A stretch of DNA of 64,000 nucleotides from contig CM055110.1 of the NCBI GenBank assembly GCA_029204225.1, positions 16,359,254-16,423,253 of the forward strand, written 5' to 3'. The stretch comes from Diphasiastrum complanatum (taxonomy: Eukaryota; Streptophyta; Lycopodiopsida; Lycopodiales; Lycopodiaceae). The notes under the pieces are model-generated. The model saw only the letters and a program-made list of their open reading frames with translations. It did not search any database and had not been told where the DNA came from. This document shows, in pieces, positions 47,786 to 60,588 of the stretch (position 1 is the stretch's first letter; each line of letters begins with the position of its first letter). The position numbers were made by a program, and so were the translations under genes.

Positions 47786-49283
47786 TGATGGGGCAAGGGA
47801 GATAGAAGAACGCGAATGGAGAGAAGAGTAGGAATATTGTCGAGCAGCTCTCTCGTTACAATCGGCTGCTAGATGCAAAAACAATCTAATAGAAAGGTTA
47901 TGCTAAATATAATCATAGCTTTAAGTGTTCTAATTTCCCAATAAGATCTTAAAAATTAATTCATACTCACAAAATGAGAGTACGGTCCACCGAAGAGATT
48001 AGAAATGGTTTGTGTGTGGTAATACTGAAAAATGGATTCAATGTGAAGTTTGGTTCTGAAATAGATGGAAAGAGCAGCATGATATCGTGAGTTCCTCAGG
48101 CGTCAAAGACAGCCATCGTCTGATTAGAAGCGAAGGAGTTGTAGACATCCATGTTCTGATCAGAGTGAGTAAATAAGCGCGATCAGACAACGATAATGTG
48201 CATTCAATCACAACAAGCATTCATCTACGTTATACACAAATAGAAAATCATGCTGCTGTTATATTACACTGAAGCACAATAAAATAGCAATTACAACCAA
48301 AATGGCAACGTAAATGGGAGGCTCAAATAATGCATCTCATGGACGGAGCATCCAGTTATCTGTGCTGGGGTGATCTATTTATAGATTGCATCCATGTATT
48401 AACTACATTAAATGTTTATCACCTAATTAGTTAAGCCGTTGTACTTGGAAGTATATGGCTTTTGTGACAACTATACAAAGTGTATACGGTCAACGAATTA
48501 GGAATGTTGACGCGGACGAGGACGTTGAAAATTCTCTCACTTCGTATTTTAGGTGAAGTGTCACTTCACAAATTTCGAGAAGTGGCTGGGAATGTCCTTC
48601 GTTCAAAATAGACAACCTTTGCTTTTTCTCTCTCTTCAGGTTTTTTGCGAAAAAGCCGAAGGTGCCCTAAAACAGTTCAATTCTTGAAAGTAGATGACCT
48701 TCAGAAATTTCTCTCTCTTTGCATTTTTGCGAAAAAGCTGAAGGTGTTGAAAATAGTTAAACTTTTGAACTGTGCATACGTTGACTTCTTCAAAATAATT
48801 GAATGAAAGAAGCCGAAGGCAAGTGTCATAGTTTTCGGGAAAGTGCGAACTGTGCGACACTTAGTGTATTTCTGCAGATTGTTGCGACACTTAGTGTATT
48901 TTTGCAAACTATGGCGACACTTAGTGTATTTCTGTAGACTGTTACAAAAGTAATGTATTTCTACAGACTTGTTGTAAATGCAAGTTTGTGGAAGTCCTTG
49001 AAGATGGCCAAGTCTTCAGTGACTTCAAGCTATTAAACTTAACATCTGAACTTGAAATTATGGCAGAATTGGTTACCCTTTGCTGGAGATTAGCCGGAAG
49101 CCTGTTGTAGATGTTCTTCAAATAAATTGGCTATCTAAGTTTGTGATTCATGCAGGTAGCAGACATAGAACCAAAGTTGGTTTCACCTGACCCTAGATCA
49201 ATGATCAATAGACGTGAAGGAAGAATCATGAAATAGAAATTAGTCATTCACCAAGGAGACAACTATGGGCTTAATGTCCAACA
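47786..49283 (-). mobile_element. Element B LTR (right copy, full length)
   Basis: Starts tgatggggcaaggg and ends taatgtccaaca; about 1.5 kb. Carries three copies of the gcgacacttagtgtattt unit (about 48852-48945) against two in the left copy. CAGTT follows at 49284. Confidence 0.9.
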
Positions 49284-49355
49284 CAGTTATCACTGTGCTT
49301 TCATTAATCGTATTTCATTCCTGTTGGCATCACCGTCTGTCACATTCGACCAACA
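49284..49355 (+). mobile_element. Element O 3' LTR, final part
   Basis: cagttatcactgtgc... to cattcgaccaaca, matching the end of the O 5' LTR at 39564. Confidence 0.9.
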
Positions 49356-52300
49356 GAAATTTGGGGTTTGTTAACCTGGACCATTTTGGAAGGGGGGAAA
49401 GAGTGGAAGTTTGAGACGTAGATGATTGGTGGTCTTAGTGATCCAGTTATTTTATTTACATTCAATTTCTGAAGTATAACTAATTGCAAGTGAGAATAAC
49501 AAATGGAAATTATTTAAGAAACTGCCTCTAGGAATTTGGATTTCTTTTCCCTAGTGTGAATTAGAATTTCAAGAAATCGATGATTCTAAGGGAAAAGTAG
49601 TGGCAAGACTAATAATTCATTTATGGAACCATCTCTGTTTTGCAATTAGATTTGGATTTTGCAAAGTAAATGGAAGGTGTTCCATACAGGAATCTAGTAA
49701 TCTGGATTCTTTCATGTTATAGAGTATTTCTCTATAATGATTGTAGCAACCAAGAGGAATTCTAACATGTAAAAGAATTAAGTTCTTTTTATCGGTTCTG
49801 AAATAGATATTGGATATCTAAGACAATATGATATTTGGTTTTGTTGAGATCCACTTTTGGATTAGAGAATACACTTGCAGCATTTCAACTGTACTTGAAT
49901 GATACATCTCGTCTCGTCCATGTCGGGGTACAATACAGAGTGATATTATTTGTGTATCGCTTAAGGGGCATGAGGGATTTCAATGGTTAGAAGTATTTCC
50001 TGGAATTGGTTGTGAATTTGATCCTATATTCTGGGTATAGGATAGCCAAATAGTCTTTTTGGCTTTTTGGGCAAAACAAATCTAGATGCAGAGGATTCTT
50101 GGAGGAAAAGCTAGTGGTATGGAACATCAGTGATTCGTAGAACGATGGTTAGTGATTGCTGTAATGATAATACTAATAGAATCCATTGGTTTTTGTTTAG
50201 GATATTTTGGGAATTATGAGATATAGATCAATCCCTAAATGGTATCTCATTAGTTACAAAATATGGAAGCCCTTAAATCTATTTCTCTATTATATTAGAC
50301 CTCTACTCTTTAGAACTTTCATAATACATGACAATTGGATTGAGATTCATATAATTCCTTCCAGTGTAGAGCTCTGTCTAGATTGTTATAGTTATATGAA
50401 ATTGTACTTCCATATAAGATTGTTGAATATGGCTCGAAAATTAGGTTTCATGAACCCTAACGGTAATCTCTATTTGATAGTTGATTATTGAGAGGTAACA
50501 TTTCTATCACTCAGAATAAGATATTTTATGATTTTAAGGAAAAAGTCCAGTTTGTAATAGTATTGGATACTCATTACTGACTTTTTGAATAATCTGAAAC
50601 TAGAGGAGTTCTGGAGATATTGAGCTGTGAGATATTCATGAATATGGAAAGTTGTGGTAAAGATTAAATTAAGGTTCACTGATTGTTACCAAGTACCATT
50701 TTGATATGGATTGGATCAGAGGAATAAAGCTTTAATCTTAACTCTATGTCCAAAGATGTCTATATAAATTAGCCTAATCTTGGTTTGTACGCTAAGATCT
50801 GATGTAGGCTGATTGAATGAGGGAATTTCGTTAATAAGAGTTAGATGGTTGGAAAACTTGTGATGTGGAGTTATTCACTTCAAAGATTTTCCAGATATGT
50901 TATTTACTCATGAGGAATACAGTTCTTTTGTAGTTGAGTTGCAAGAATCTTAGTGAGTTATGTGAGTAACATATGCAAATTATGGATATTTGTCAGATTA
51001 TATCCTATGATTATGTATAGGAACATAGTTGGATATGTTGCTTATGTACATCTTAATCTTGTGGATCTACTATGTGTTTCCTATGTACTGAGTTTATATC
51101 GTATACTTAACTAGTCAGTGTGCATAGACATATGAACAAGTAATGTGAGGAACAGTTACTTGCAGGTTAATGTCTCTTTCTGTGGAAAGGATAATTCATT
51201 AACTTAATTATGGTTTAGAAGAAGATCTAAATGTGGCGTTATACATGTATAATTGAGATCTGCACCTAGACATTTAAGACTTCTGAATCATTTACAATTG
51301 ACTTGAGTAATTGGATTACTCCTGATTAGAAGTTAATTGGATAAATAAGCAGTGTGAAGAGAATTCACTGGGAATTGTTTATTTTCATCTATAATGCTTA
51401 TAAGACACATGATTGTGAGTCATCTAGATTCATCTATTAGAATTGTGTGCAAAGAATATAGAAGATTCTTGATATATAATATTTCTTGAAGGAGAAATAT
51501 CCTAAGTTATTGACTATATCCTAGTGAGCTCATATTGGATGACAGAGTCTAACTCATATCAAGGATAACCACTGAATTCAGTAGAACTTTGTAATCTCTA
51601 GATGTGGTTCTAGGTGATTGTATAAAGTTTATATTGTTAAAGACAAATAATGTCTTAATTTACTAGGTTGATTGTACAATTTGGGACTCATAATCTGGTT
51701 AAGAATCAGGTTGGAAGAATATTCTTGGAATCCAATAATTTTCCTTGTGGAAAAGATTTCAAAATGTTTCTTATATTTCTTGAGTGGTATGTTGTGCATA
51801 TACTCCAATATCTCTAAATGATTATGGTTTTGGAATCCGATAAATTATGATTGACGAATCATAGGATTCTAAATGTTTATGATTGACGGATCATGAATTG
51901 ATACTTAAAGGTCATTAGATGATTATATGGAAATATGATGATTCTTAAAATAGTGAGTAATTCTTGATCAATTGGTTGAGTCAAGAATTTAGATATGCTA
52001 TTTGAACTCTAAATTTGGGTACAAACTTGACATTGTTTGGATCTCACAGGCATTTTTATTAAGTAATTGTTTACTTATGAGGAATTTGCTTATTTTTACA
52101 AATTGTAGTCAAGGAATGCTTGTGTAATGTTTTTCAGCCTAAAATCTCCGGTTAATTAGGAGCAAATAAGTCTATTAAGATTGAATGGTTGTTATTTTAT
52201 GGAATGTGATGCTAGGGATAGAACTCTTAACTCAAGAGAGTATCTGGGGTACTCAGGACTGAGTTAAAGTCATTTTTATCTTGATGGATCTCCTAAGAGA

Positions 52301-53444
52301 TTTTGGTGAGATGAGTTTTGTACCATAGTTTCTGAAAGGAATTCTAAGTGTATTTGTACCAAGAAGCATTTACGACAAGTCTACAAGTAGTTGTGTATAG
52401 TCTTGGACTATAATTATTCTGGATCTTTAACTTTTGGGCATTAATCTCTAATGTAAGGTGAGAACTCACCCAATGATTCATGTAAATTGAGGTTACATGA
52501 AGGTGATGTTATTAGATAGGAGAGAACCAAATCCAATAGGAAAATTTATCTCTTAGTGTATTTCTAAAGATCGATATAGTACTTCAGTACAGAGATATAT
52601 AATTTGAGAATTATTTCATCTCTAAGTACTTATTTGATATTGCTGTCAGACTAAAGATTGATTTTCAGGATAAAAGTGAAAGTTAAATGATTGATTTGTT
52701 AGCTTTTGAACTTAATCTTCAAGATTGGTCGACTGTTCGTCTAGTGTATCTTGTAGATCTAATTTATATGATGATGACAATTAAATGTGTTGAAGATTTT
52801 GCCCATTTGGAGGATTTCTCGCTCAATGTACCTTTGGACCTTGAATGAGTACTTAGGATCAGAGATAAACAATTGTTTGCTAGCTTTTAGCCCTCTGCCG
52901 AACGAAAGTGTTGGCGAACACGAAAGATTCACGAACATCCTGATGAGAAAACACAAATGTGAAAGATTCGCGACCGAGAATCTTTCGCGATCCAGCAGGA
53001 GAAAGTCAGACGACGAGAAAGTCAAACGACGCGACACGAAAATTGTAACGAAATCTTTTCTGCCCTCCCCCTCCAAAAAGTACCAGCAAGATCATGCAAG
53101 TTTCCAGAAGTACAGATATCTGATCTGATGGCATGATGTCAGCAGATACACTCTAGGTCGTGGCCAATCTGCCACTCTTGTAATTTCCTGATTAGTTGTA
53201 GATGCTTAAGTACTCTAATCTAAAAGTTACACAGAGCGACTATATACTTACTGGATGATACTTGACAAATACACACATAGTGATGAAGTAGTCTGATGCT
53301 AGTAAGCAATCAAGGAGCATTGCTGGTTTTACTACAATTTGTACACAGTTCAATATGTGTATGAAGTTATTCAGGAAGCAATCAAACATCAAACATACTA
53401 TCAACGTGAAACCGGTGCAGATTATGAGCATTGTCATTGCTTAA
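49356..53444. other. Old AT-rich sequence with faint reverse-transcriptase traces
   Basis: No intact gene. At 49856-49912 the plus strand reads FGLENTLAAFQLYLNDTSR, resembling the gypsy RT block that precedes the catalytic site, and a disrupted YxxDI-like block follows near 49930. A PNGNLYLIVDY-like piece at about 50458 lies downstream, out of the normal order. A gaaagattcgcg-rich block lies at about 52920-53040. Confidence 0.3.
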
Positions 53445-53635
53445 GATTCAGAGACACAATGGCAAGAGCTTTGCCATCCTTAGCTTTCTAGGCGGTCAAC
53501 ATGTCAGGTTGAACGGTTGACGTATCCCCAAAGTTCTTTTTCTGTGAGTATCATCTTCATCTTGAACTTCCACATGTGGAAGTCATCACTGTTGAACTTG
53601 TTGATCAAGCGGATTTCTAAAGATATTCCTTCCAT
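53445..53635 (-). pseudogene. Copia gag N-terminal fragment related to element O
   Basis: ATG at 53635 opens EIRLINKFNSDDFHMWKFKM and a LWGYVN block, closely matching the gag of element O at 39693, then after a frameshift a KALAIVSLNL block. The homologous gag, nearby primer-binding site and LTR show a truncated minus-strand copia element. Confidence 0.85.
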
Positions 53636-53694
53636 GATGAAAGATCTAAATATAGTAAACAATTTCATATACTAATTAGCAGTTTGGAACGAAG

Positions 53695-53706
53695 CTCTGC
53701 TACCAC
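53695..53706 (-). other. Diverged primer-binding site
   Basis: The minus strand reads TGGTAGCAGAGC, one base from the common site, three bases from an LTR end (...CCCCAACA). Confidence 0.7.
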
Positions 53707-53709
53707 TCT

Positions 53710-54010
53710 GTTGGGGTGCTCTCGAATAGAGTAGGTGCAGAAGAAGAGACATAGCTCCAACATAGAGAACTTTACAAGATCTTTACCAAAACTACAACAA
53801 CAGTATTTACTTAGATCAAATGGATGGATGTCTTGGTAGATGTCAGAGACAACCATGAAGGGAGTGAATAATTAGGCGTATGTGTGAAAAAACCATGTGA
53901 GCTTTGCTTACAAGTTTGGCCTCAATTAGGCCTAAAATGACCAAAATAGATAAGTATCAGACGACAATTTTCCACATAGATAAACCCTTGAATTTGAGTG
54001 CAAACTACAT
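53710..54010 (-). mobile_element. LTR of the gag fragment's element (extent approximate)
   Basis: The LTR end on the minus strand is ...CCAACA at 53710. Where it starts is not known; the right edge given is a guess. Confidence 0.4.
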
Positions 54011-54854
54011 ATTCCAACACATGATTTCATGAAGATGTGGACAATGGGGATAATGGTACAAGCTAGTTGGATTTCTCACATCGCCCAAAAGAAAAAGAAA
54101 AATGGAAAAAACATAGGATGGTAGATGGCCTAAGATTTAAGGCAATTCACCCCATGATAATCTAATGAACATTTATAACCAATGATGTTTATAATGTGTA
54201 GTCGGGAAAACTCCATTATATTTTATTGTTTCATTACATTGTGTAATGTAACATTTCATTTGAATGCATTAATATTGATTTCTATTTTTTAATGCCCACA
54301 TCACTATGGGTCTTTGAGTTTGTAATTGTTAACTCCTAAATCCAAAAAACTAAATTCAATCGCATCAAACTTCAATTCAAAACACATTTTCACAACTACG
54401 TGCAATATGCTCAATTCAATCTACGAGATGAGATTGTTGTGTTTTTCAGGATGACCATTATCATGATATATTATGCTATTTTCTAAATTGTCAAGTCTAT
54501 TTTAAAATAGTGAACTATTAATTTTTTTTTATATTATTACTATTACTATTATTGTTTTTCTTCTTATTATTGATATTGTATTTACATTGTATTTGCATCA
54601 CAATTCCTACATTGTAATTGCCTCATTGAGAGTATGTGAATTTCTTGATGCCCTAAACAAATGGCAATTGCCCATGAAATATGCGATAACAAATTGAATA
54701 ACTAAGTAATGTAAGTGATATAAAAAATCAATCTTTCTAGCTAAAAAGATTGAACCTTCTGTTCATATGTTGATTTGCAAAGAATTCTCCTAGTAAATTG
54801 AACGTAATTCATGTTGTTTTCTATAGGAGCATTGGGTGATGACCATGTATTAGA

Positions 54855-55050
54855 TAAAGGGTGTTCAAATTGTGGGGCATTGACGCCTCTTGATTGGCTT
54901 GATATTTTACTATGTTATAACACAATGCAAAAGCTTCCACTCACACTTTTGGTAAAGGGTGGTCAAATTGTGGGGCATTGACGCCTCTCGATTGGCTTGA
55001 TATTTTACTATGTTATAACACAATGCAAAAGCTTCCACTCACACTTTTGG
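54855..55050. repeat. 98-bp tandem duplication, nearly identical
   Basis: taaagggtg[t/g]tcaaattg at 54855 and 54953 starts two copies that differ at about two visible positions. This suggests a recent event. Confidence 0.9.
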
Positions 55051-55587
55051 TTTCTGGAAAATGAGAAACTTTTAACATGCATTCAACTAGTGAAAGTTTG
55101 AAAGTCCATTCATTTCATAGAATATTCTCCAACTTAGACAATATTTATGTTAACATTACCATAATCTTTATGTTGCAATGTCTTAAAAGGTTACTAAGGG
55201 GTGTCATAACTAAGGTATGTCATGGCGAGAAAAAAACTCAAAAAGTAAATAATCAAAGTTTGAATTTTTGGTAATGTAAAGCGCGTAGTTTGTCAACATC
55301 GCTTAACTTTTCATGTTATTATTTGAAGTCACTCTTACTCTAAATAAGAAGTCAAGTATGTTTCAAAAGACGATATATTGTCCTAGGTTGACACTATTCT
55401 TTAGAAATAAATTTTAGGTTTAAAAGAAATAGAACAAACTTTACATACATTTGATCTTGTATTTGACTTATGATGCTCTTGCTTAATTGCTTCATACTTG
55501 TGACATTGTGATGCTAGTAGCTATTTTTCATGCTCAAATATATTTTCATTTCGTTTTTTGTAATTTTTCCTTCTTCGATAAGTTCTA

Positions 55588-55591
<4 letters not shown>

Positions 55592-55667
<76 letters not shown>
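55592..55667. repeat. (TC)n microsatellite
   Basis: About 38 units. Confidence 0.95.
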
Positions 55668-55671
<4 letters not shown>

Positions 55672-56521
55672 CAATAATTTTATATTAGTTTACAATATTG
55701 TAATGCGACAATAGCATGGCTTAGTTAGCACTAACACAACTTACCAACCATTTCACACACATGTTTGCAAGTGCCTCATTGAAAATGGAGGCCTACAATT
55801 GGTTTGTAGCTACAAAGGGCCATTGCAGATTTCACATTGAAATCGAATTGCCATCATGTGGCCCATGAAACGACAAAACTCATTGCCACATACGACCAAC
55901 TTGGCCATGTTCAAAGTGATAGACACCATTCCATACCATGTTGAGTTGCCAATGACAACTAAACTTCAACAAACCAATAAAATGCAACGATCTCAAACAT
56001 GCCCTAGCAAAAAGACAAAATGTTGAGGCAAGCGCTTGTAAACGGAGGAGAAGGAGATGGATGCATGAGTCTTTGGAGTGAGAATCTCTCGTTTGCCTGA
56101 CAACTCCAAGATTTGAAGCTCAAATGCCTATCCCATAGCATGTGCTATTCATTCCCGTTGTACTTGCTAGGCAAACTACACCCTTAGCACTAATTAATTG
56201 CCCTTTTGATTTTACGGAGCAATGTGTTCCCAATCGTGACGAAGGGTGCAAGCATGGCTCATCCTCATTCAAATGCTTTAAAATGATCAAAATTAGTTAT
56301 CATCATCTTTTCAGTATCAAGCCTTCACTTTTTCTTTGCATTTTGGATGTACCTTCAAAGGCATAATTTTCATAACTGAAATAAGCACTCTTTTTGTCTA
56401 GAATTGTCATCAAGGATTCTGCGATTTTGCAATTCTGTCCAAGTTTTCATTAGCCATTCAACAATTCAGTGTTTTAGCGATTCTGTCCAAAGAAAAAAAC
56501 AATCTAGACATGGCATTACGT

Positions 56522-56554
56522 CATGGAAGGCCTGAGGGCCTAAGGCCTTCCATG
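56522..56554. repeat. Perfect 12-bp inverted repeat (hairpin)
   Basis: catggaaggcct and aggccttccatg enclose a 9-base loop. Further GGCC-rich palindromes (agggccctgccctt, aagggccct) continue to about 56625. Confidence 0.8.
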
Positions 56555-57240
56555 CATGTCAGGGCCCTGCCCTTGAGCAAGGGCCCTCCTTGCACGGAAG
56601 GCCCTCGACCCGGGCCTTCCACCACATGTAAAACGAGAGCCATCATGAGGAGATATTTTCCACTTGAATGATAGGGTGGAGTATTAGAATGGAAAATATA
56701 CCCTATTCCATATTTTATTCAGTGCTTGAGAAACCTTTTTAAACTTATCCTCAAAAAGCCTACATTTTTCAAAGCTTCTCGATGTTTTGAAGACGGTCAT
56801 GAAAGGGCATATATGCCCATATAAAGATCGTCAAATATTTCATGATATCTATTCTTGAAACCAATTTCATTCTTATACTTATCTAATTTTCTAGAGCAAA
56901 GTTTTTTTTTTTTTGCAACGTGTTAATCTATTGGTGGTCGATTATATACAACACAACATTGCTAGTACTCGGTTTAGTACAACATAGCATTGCTAGTTAT
57001 GCAATGCCAAGGAAGGGGAGAGCCCCAAAGATGTCACTTTGCATCCGTTGCTTGGCCACAATTAATAACTCTATGCGCACAATAACTCTATCATCATCTA
57101 TGCACAAAGCGGGTTGGGATTGACCCCCAAAGCATTTGGCCCCCATAGGCCCATGGCTAGCGTACCCAATTATTGGATAATGTGTGTACGGACGACTATT
57201 TGTACGGATGCAACACGGAGGAGGATCCTTCCTAGTTCTT

Positions 57241-57245
<5 letters not shown>

Positions 57246-57283
<38 letters not shown>

Positions 57284-57324
57284 TCGCTCTCGCTCTCTCT
57301 TTGTCTCTTTCTCTCTCTCTCTCT
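57246..57324. repeat. Interrupted (CT)n microsatellite
   Basis: Two CT tracts separated by ctcgctctcgctc-type sequence. Confidence 0.93.
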
Positions 57325-58070
57325 CACAAAATTATTCCAATTCGCGTTGGAAGGGTGCGATCGACATGCTGCTGTGTCGTGTTAATGAAGGATGTTTACT
57401 TTTTGTGGTATAGGTGTTTTGAGAAAAAGTTATAGATTTGAGGCGTCCAGTTTTTCCTTCCAGAATAAGTTAGAAATCGTACCAGAAGAATCAGAAAACG
57501 GCTTGCTATAATCGATAAGGGAAGGAGGCTACTACAGATTGCAAGGTGAGAGTATGTGAAGGCTCGAGTCTTGTTGCGGCTATTATTGAGGTCAGGCATA
57601 CTAATTTTCTTGTCTCTTCTTGCTTCAGTAGTAAATAGGACCTAGCCATATTATGGAGAGCTTGCTTATTCTGTTTCAATTCTGGAAGCTTACCAGACCG
57701 CATTCTGATTAGAATTATAATTGATAGCAAATGGCTGGAAAGTAATCGATTGAACCAAAGAATTGGTAATCGGTTTTAGTTTCAAAAGGAGCTGTAGCAC
57801 AAGCGAAAGGGGCTAGAGTGTTCTTCGTTTTTGGCCCGACGAATAAAGACTTTTATTTAACATCTCTCCGGTGGATTGAAGCTTTTGATAGTAGCTATTT
57901 GTGTTTTACTATGTGCTGCCTTAATTGATTTGCTCACTTTATGTTCTGTGACGTTGTGCTTATAGCGTCTTATGGGCCCATGATACTTGTTACACAGCTG
58001 TGCTGCCCCGATTGATCAAAGGTACGTAACCAGTATAATATATAAGGCTAAATACCCTAAATTGGGTGCT

Positions 58071-58440
58071 TTACATAAGGTTGCAGTCGGAAACTTCAAA
58101 GTAATTGCCAAACCATCTACAACCTCTGCTGCAACTAAATATCTGCTCTAGATCCTGTAGAAAGAATTTCACCTCCATTATCTTGTGACCCGTGACATAG
58201 ATATCCTCTACCTCATCCACATGAGCCTCTGTCCCATCTAGAATATCATGGGGTCGGTGACATTTATCCTGGTCAGTTACAACATCTACAACATCTTGTC
58301 AAGCATCTAGTATAGGATGTGGATACATGGCAGCAATAAGATCCTCCTAGAAAAGCATACCAATCAAAAGGTGAATCATCAGGTCTATTTTTGTTCCACC
58401 AAGACTTATCTTCTTGGCCTCTAAAATATGAAGTAGCCAT
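58071..58440 (-). pseudogene. Unrecognised frameshifted frame beside the chromovirus
   Basis: ATG at 58440 begins MATSYFRGQEDKSWWNKN and reads to about FDWYAF. One base later the next frame carries EDLIAAMYPHP, DILDGTEAHVDEVEDIYV and KIMEVKFFLQDLEQIFS, ending at TAA 58071-58073. The two frames join to about 123 codons with one frameshift (about 58350) and TGA at 58283-58285. No family is recognised. The protein-like continuity suggests a decayed gene, possibly interrupted when the LTR element inserted 87 bp upstream. Confidence 0.4.
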
Positions 58441-58526
58441 TGCGATCCTACAAGCGATAGATTCTCAAGACAAGACTTTTGACCAAAGTTTGAGTTTGTA
58501 CACATGACCCTTGGCTAAGGGGTACC

Positions 58527-59052
58527 TGTTACGTACCCATAAGGGTACGCAACAGGAAACTTGAGGTGACGGTCTGAGTTATGGGACGGAACGCTGATCT
58601 GGAGCTATAGGTCTTTTGGGTGCCACGTGTCAATATCTCATTGGCATGCGGTGACTCGTTGTTATGGACCCGCGTCAGTGTGCACAACTGCCGCGTGTCG
58701 TTAGTCATGCGTGACTCCTATGGAGGGAGATGACCCACCTGGACTATGTATATAGAGGTGGATCTCCATGAGCGGGGCATTTATTCTCTCCTGGAGAATG
58801 AAGAGCTTTTCCACTGGTGGTCAGGTCAGGACGAGTATCTAGGCCTCAGGATGTAGGTAGGTGAGGGTCGAGGGTAAGGCATGGTGGTATGGGACACCAT
58901 GGCTTACTTGAGATCCGAGCTTGCTTGATGGTGGTCTGTAGCTCCAGTGCACGGGGGTGAGGTGGCAGTACCTCTATGGTTGGGTGGTAACGTAGCGTTC
59001 GTCACTTGTTTGTACTTTAGCAATGACCGGCATGACAATGGGGATTCTAACA
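58527..59052 (+). mobile_element. Chromovirus 5' LTR (526 bp)
   Basis: Starts TGTTACGTACCC and ends GATTCTAACA; the same start is at 63493. TATA-like ctatgtatatagagg at about 58744. The primer-binding site follows two bases later. Confidence 0.93.
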
Positions 59053-59054
59053 GT

Positions 59055-59067
59055 TGGTATCAGAGCC
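59055..59067 (+). other. Primer-binding site of chromovirus (initiator-Met tRNA)
   Basis: TGGTATCAGAGCC, complementary to the end of plant initiator-Met tRNA. Confidence 0.93.
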
Positions 59068-60588
59068 ACCGATCATTGTGAATAAGGTGCAATCGCTCTA
59101 ACTTATGTTATTGGTTGGTTTGAGCTTTTAGCTGATGGTTTTCTTAGTTGATTTCGTTGAATCGATCTGAACAACTTTGCTCTTTTGGTTCGTCTCAATC
59201 TGAGGTCGTTTTGATTGAAAACGAACCACCTTTGCTAGCTACGGTGGTAGTAGTCGGTTTCTTTTGAATGTTTTACGGTTTTTAAAACTTCAAAAACCGA
59301 TTTAGTTTTTGGCCTTATTTTGAGCTTTGGAAGTTGAAATTTTTTTGCATACAAAGTTTTTCTTTGTTACAAAAAGATTTGGCACAAAAAAAAAAAAAAA
59401 AATTCCTCGGGCACCCGCGCGGATCTGTGCGCCTACCTGCTAGTTCCGTACCGTACACTATCAGATCTTTCTGTGCCTTTTTCTAGGCAGCCGCTGTAAT
59501 TTGCGGGACTCCCACGCATCTGCTTACTGGAGGAGCTTTCCTTATGTATAATAATTACTCTTCTCAAAATTCTTAACTATTGGTTGTACCTTACAAGTAC
59601 AATACACCTAGATATGTTGAGAAAATTTTCAAAGCAAAGATAAGCTTTGCTTTTCTCAACATAGGTTGCAAAGCTTTTCTTTTTGCAATGTAAACCAAAG
59701 GGTTAAGGCCTTGTTTAGTCTACGTGAACATGATTGAAAGCTGTTTGTACTTGTAAAGTACATGGTAAACTTTGAAACTTTGTTTCAAAGCTTTTTTTTG
59801 TTTTACTTTTAATCTAAAAGTTATTCTAGTTGACAAAGTTTATATTCTAAGTTATAAAACTTAGTCTCAAAGTTTGTAAGTAAAAGCTTTTGTAAATTTT
59901 GAATTTGCTTTAACAAAATTTTGAAGAAAGGGGGGGAGAAATAAAACAAAAGTACACAGTTGTACTTGCAGGCTGTACCTACTGCAGGTACAGACCTGTA
60001 TACCCTTTTTCTTGTTTTTCTTAGCCTCTTTCTTGGGCTTAATCCTCCTCTTTGTAATCTTCCACCTACACACCCAGAAAAATTGGTAAATCCTTCATCC
60101 TTTTCACTTTTGGGGAGGAAATTTGATGTTTTTTCCTCCACCTCCTCCTCATGAACGTACAGTTGTACCTGCACCTTCTCCTTTGCCTAAGGACAAGCCT
60201 TAGAGGAGATTTAGGTGTATTTTTAGGCCATAAGGCCATGAGGTCAAGGCGGTGACCCAAAAGTTGGGTGGGGACGTGACCCAAGTGACCCTTGGGTGAG
60301 GTGCCGTAAAGAGGGTGGTGGCCATGTGAGTTGAGGGTAGGTGGACCCCATAAGGGGATGCCACTTGTTTTAGGTGCCCATGTGCTTGCTAGGTGGCGAC
60401 CATACGGCCCGCCACCCGGCAAGGCCTTTTTAAGAAGGAAAAGAAGTGGGATGGGGGGTATAGGCTCCATTTCCATCATTGAGGTGCTTATTGTGGCTTA
60501 GTCTCCTTGAGTAGTGGTCTCAAGTTCTCTAAGTCCTTTTGTTGCGAAGCCCTTGCAGTTTTTTCTTTGCCTTCTTCCTTAGTGCGCC
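59068..60588 (+). other. Chromovirus untranslated leader
   Basis: About 1.5 kb between the primer-binding site and gag. Includes an A-run of about 18 bases near 59385 and no conserved coding frame on the plus strand. Confidence 0.7.

Larger units (their letters stand above)
55051..58070. other. No supported gene; microsatellites and a hairpin
   Basis: AT-rich. Contains (TC)n at 55592-55667, a GC-rich hairpin at 56522-56554 and (CT)n at 57246-57324. A donor-like aag|gtgagagt near 57543 after the CT tract could mark a 5' untranslated exon, but no coding exon was recognised. Confidence 0.35.

Noticed and set aside
49356-52760. Organelle DNA insertion
   Set aside because: AT-rich and initially suggestive, but no organelle gene could be recognised, while faint gypsy RT motifs are present.
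57246-57730. Host gene with CT-rich 5' untranslated exon
   Set aside because: Only a donor-like site and a CT tract are visible; no coding exon or protein motif supports it.
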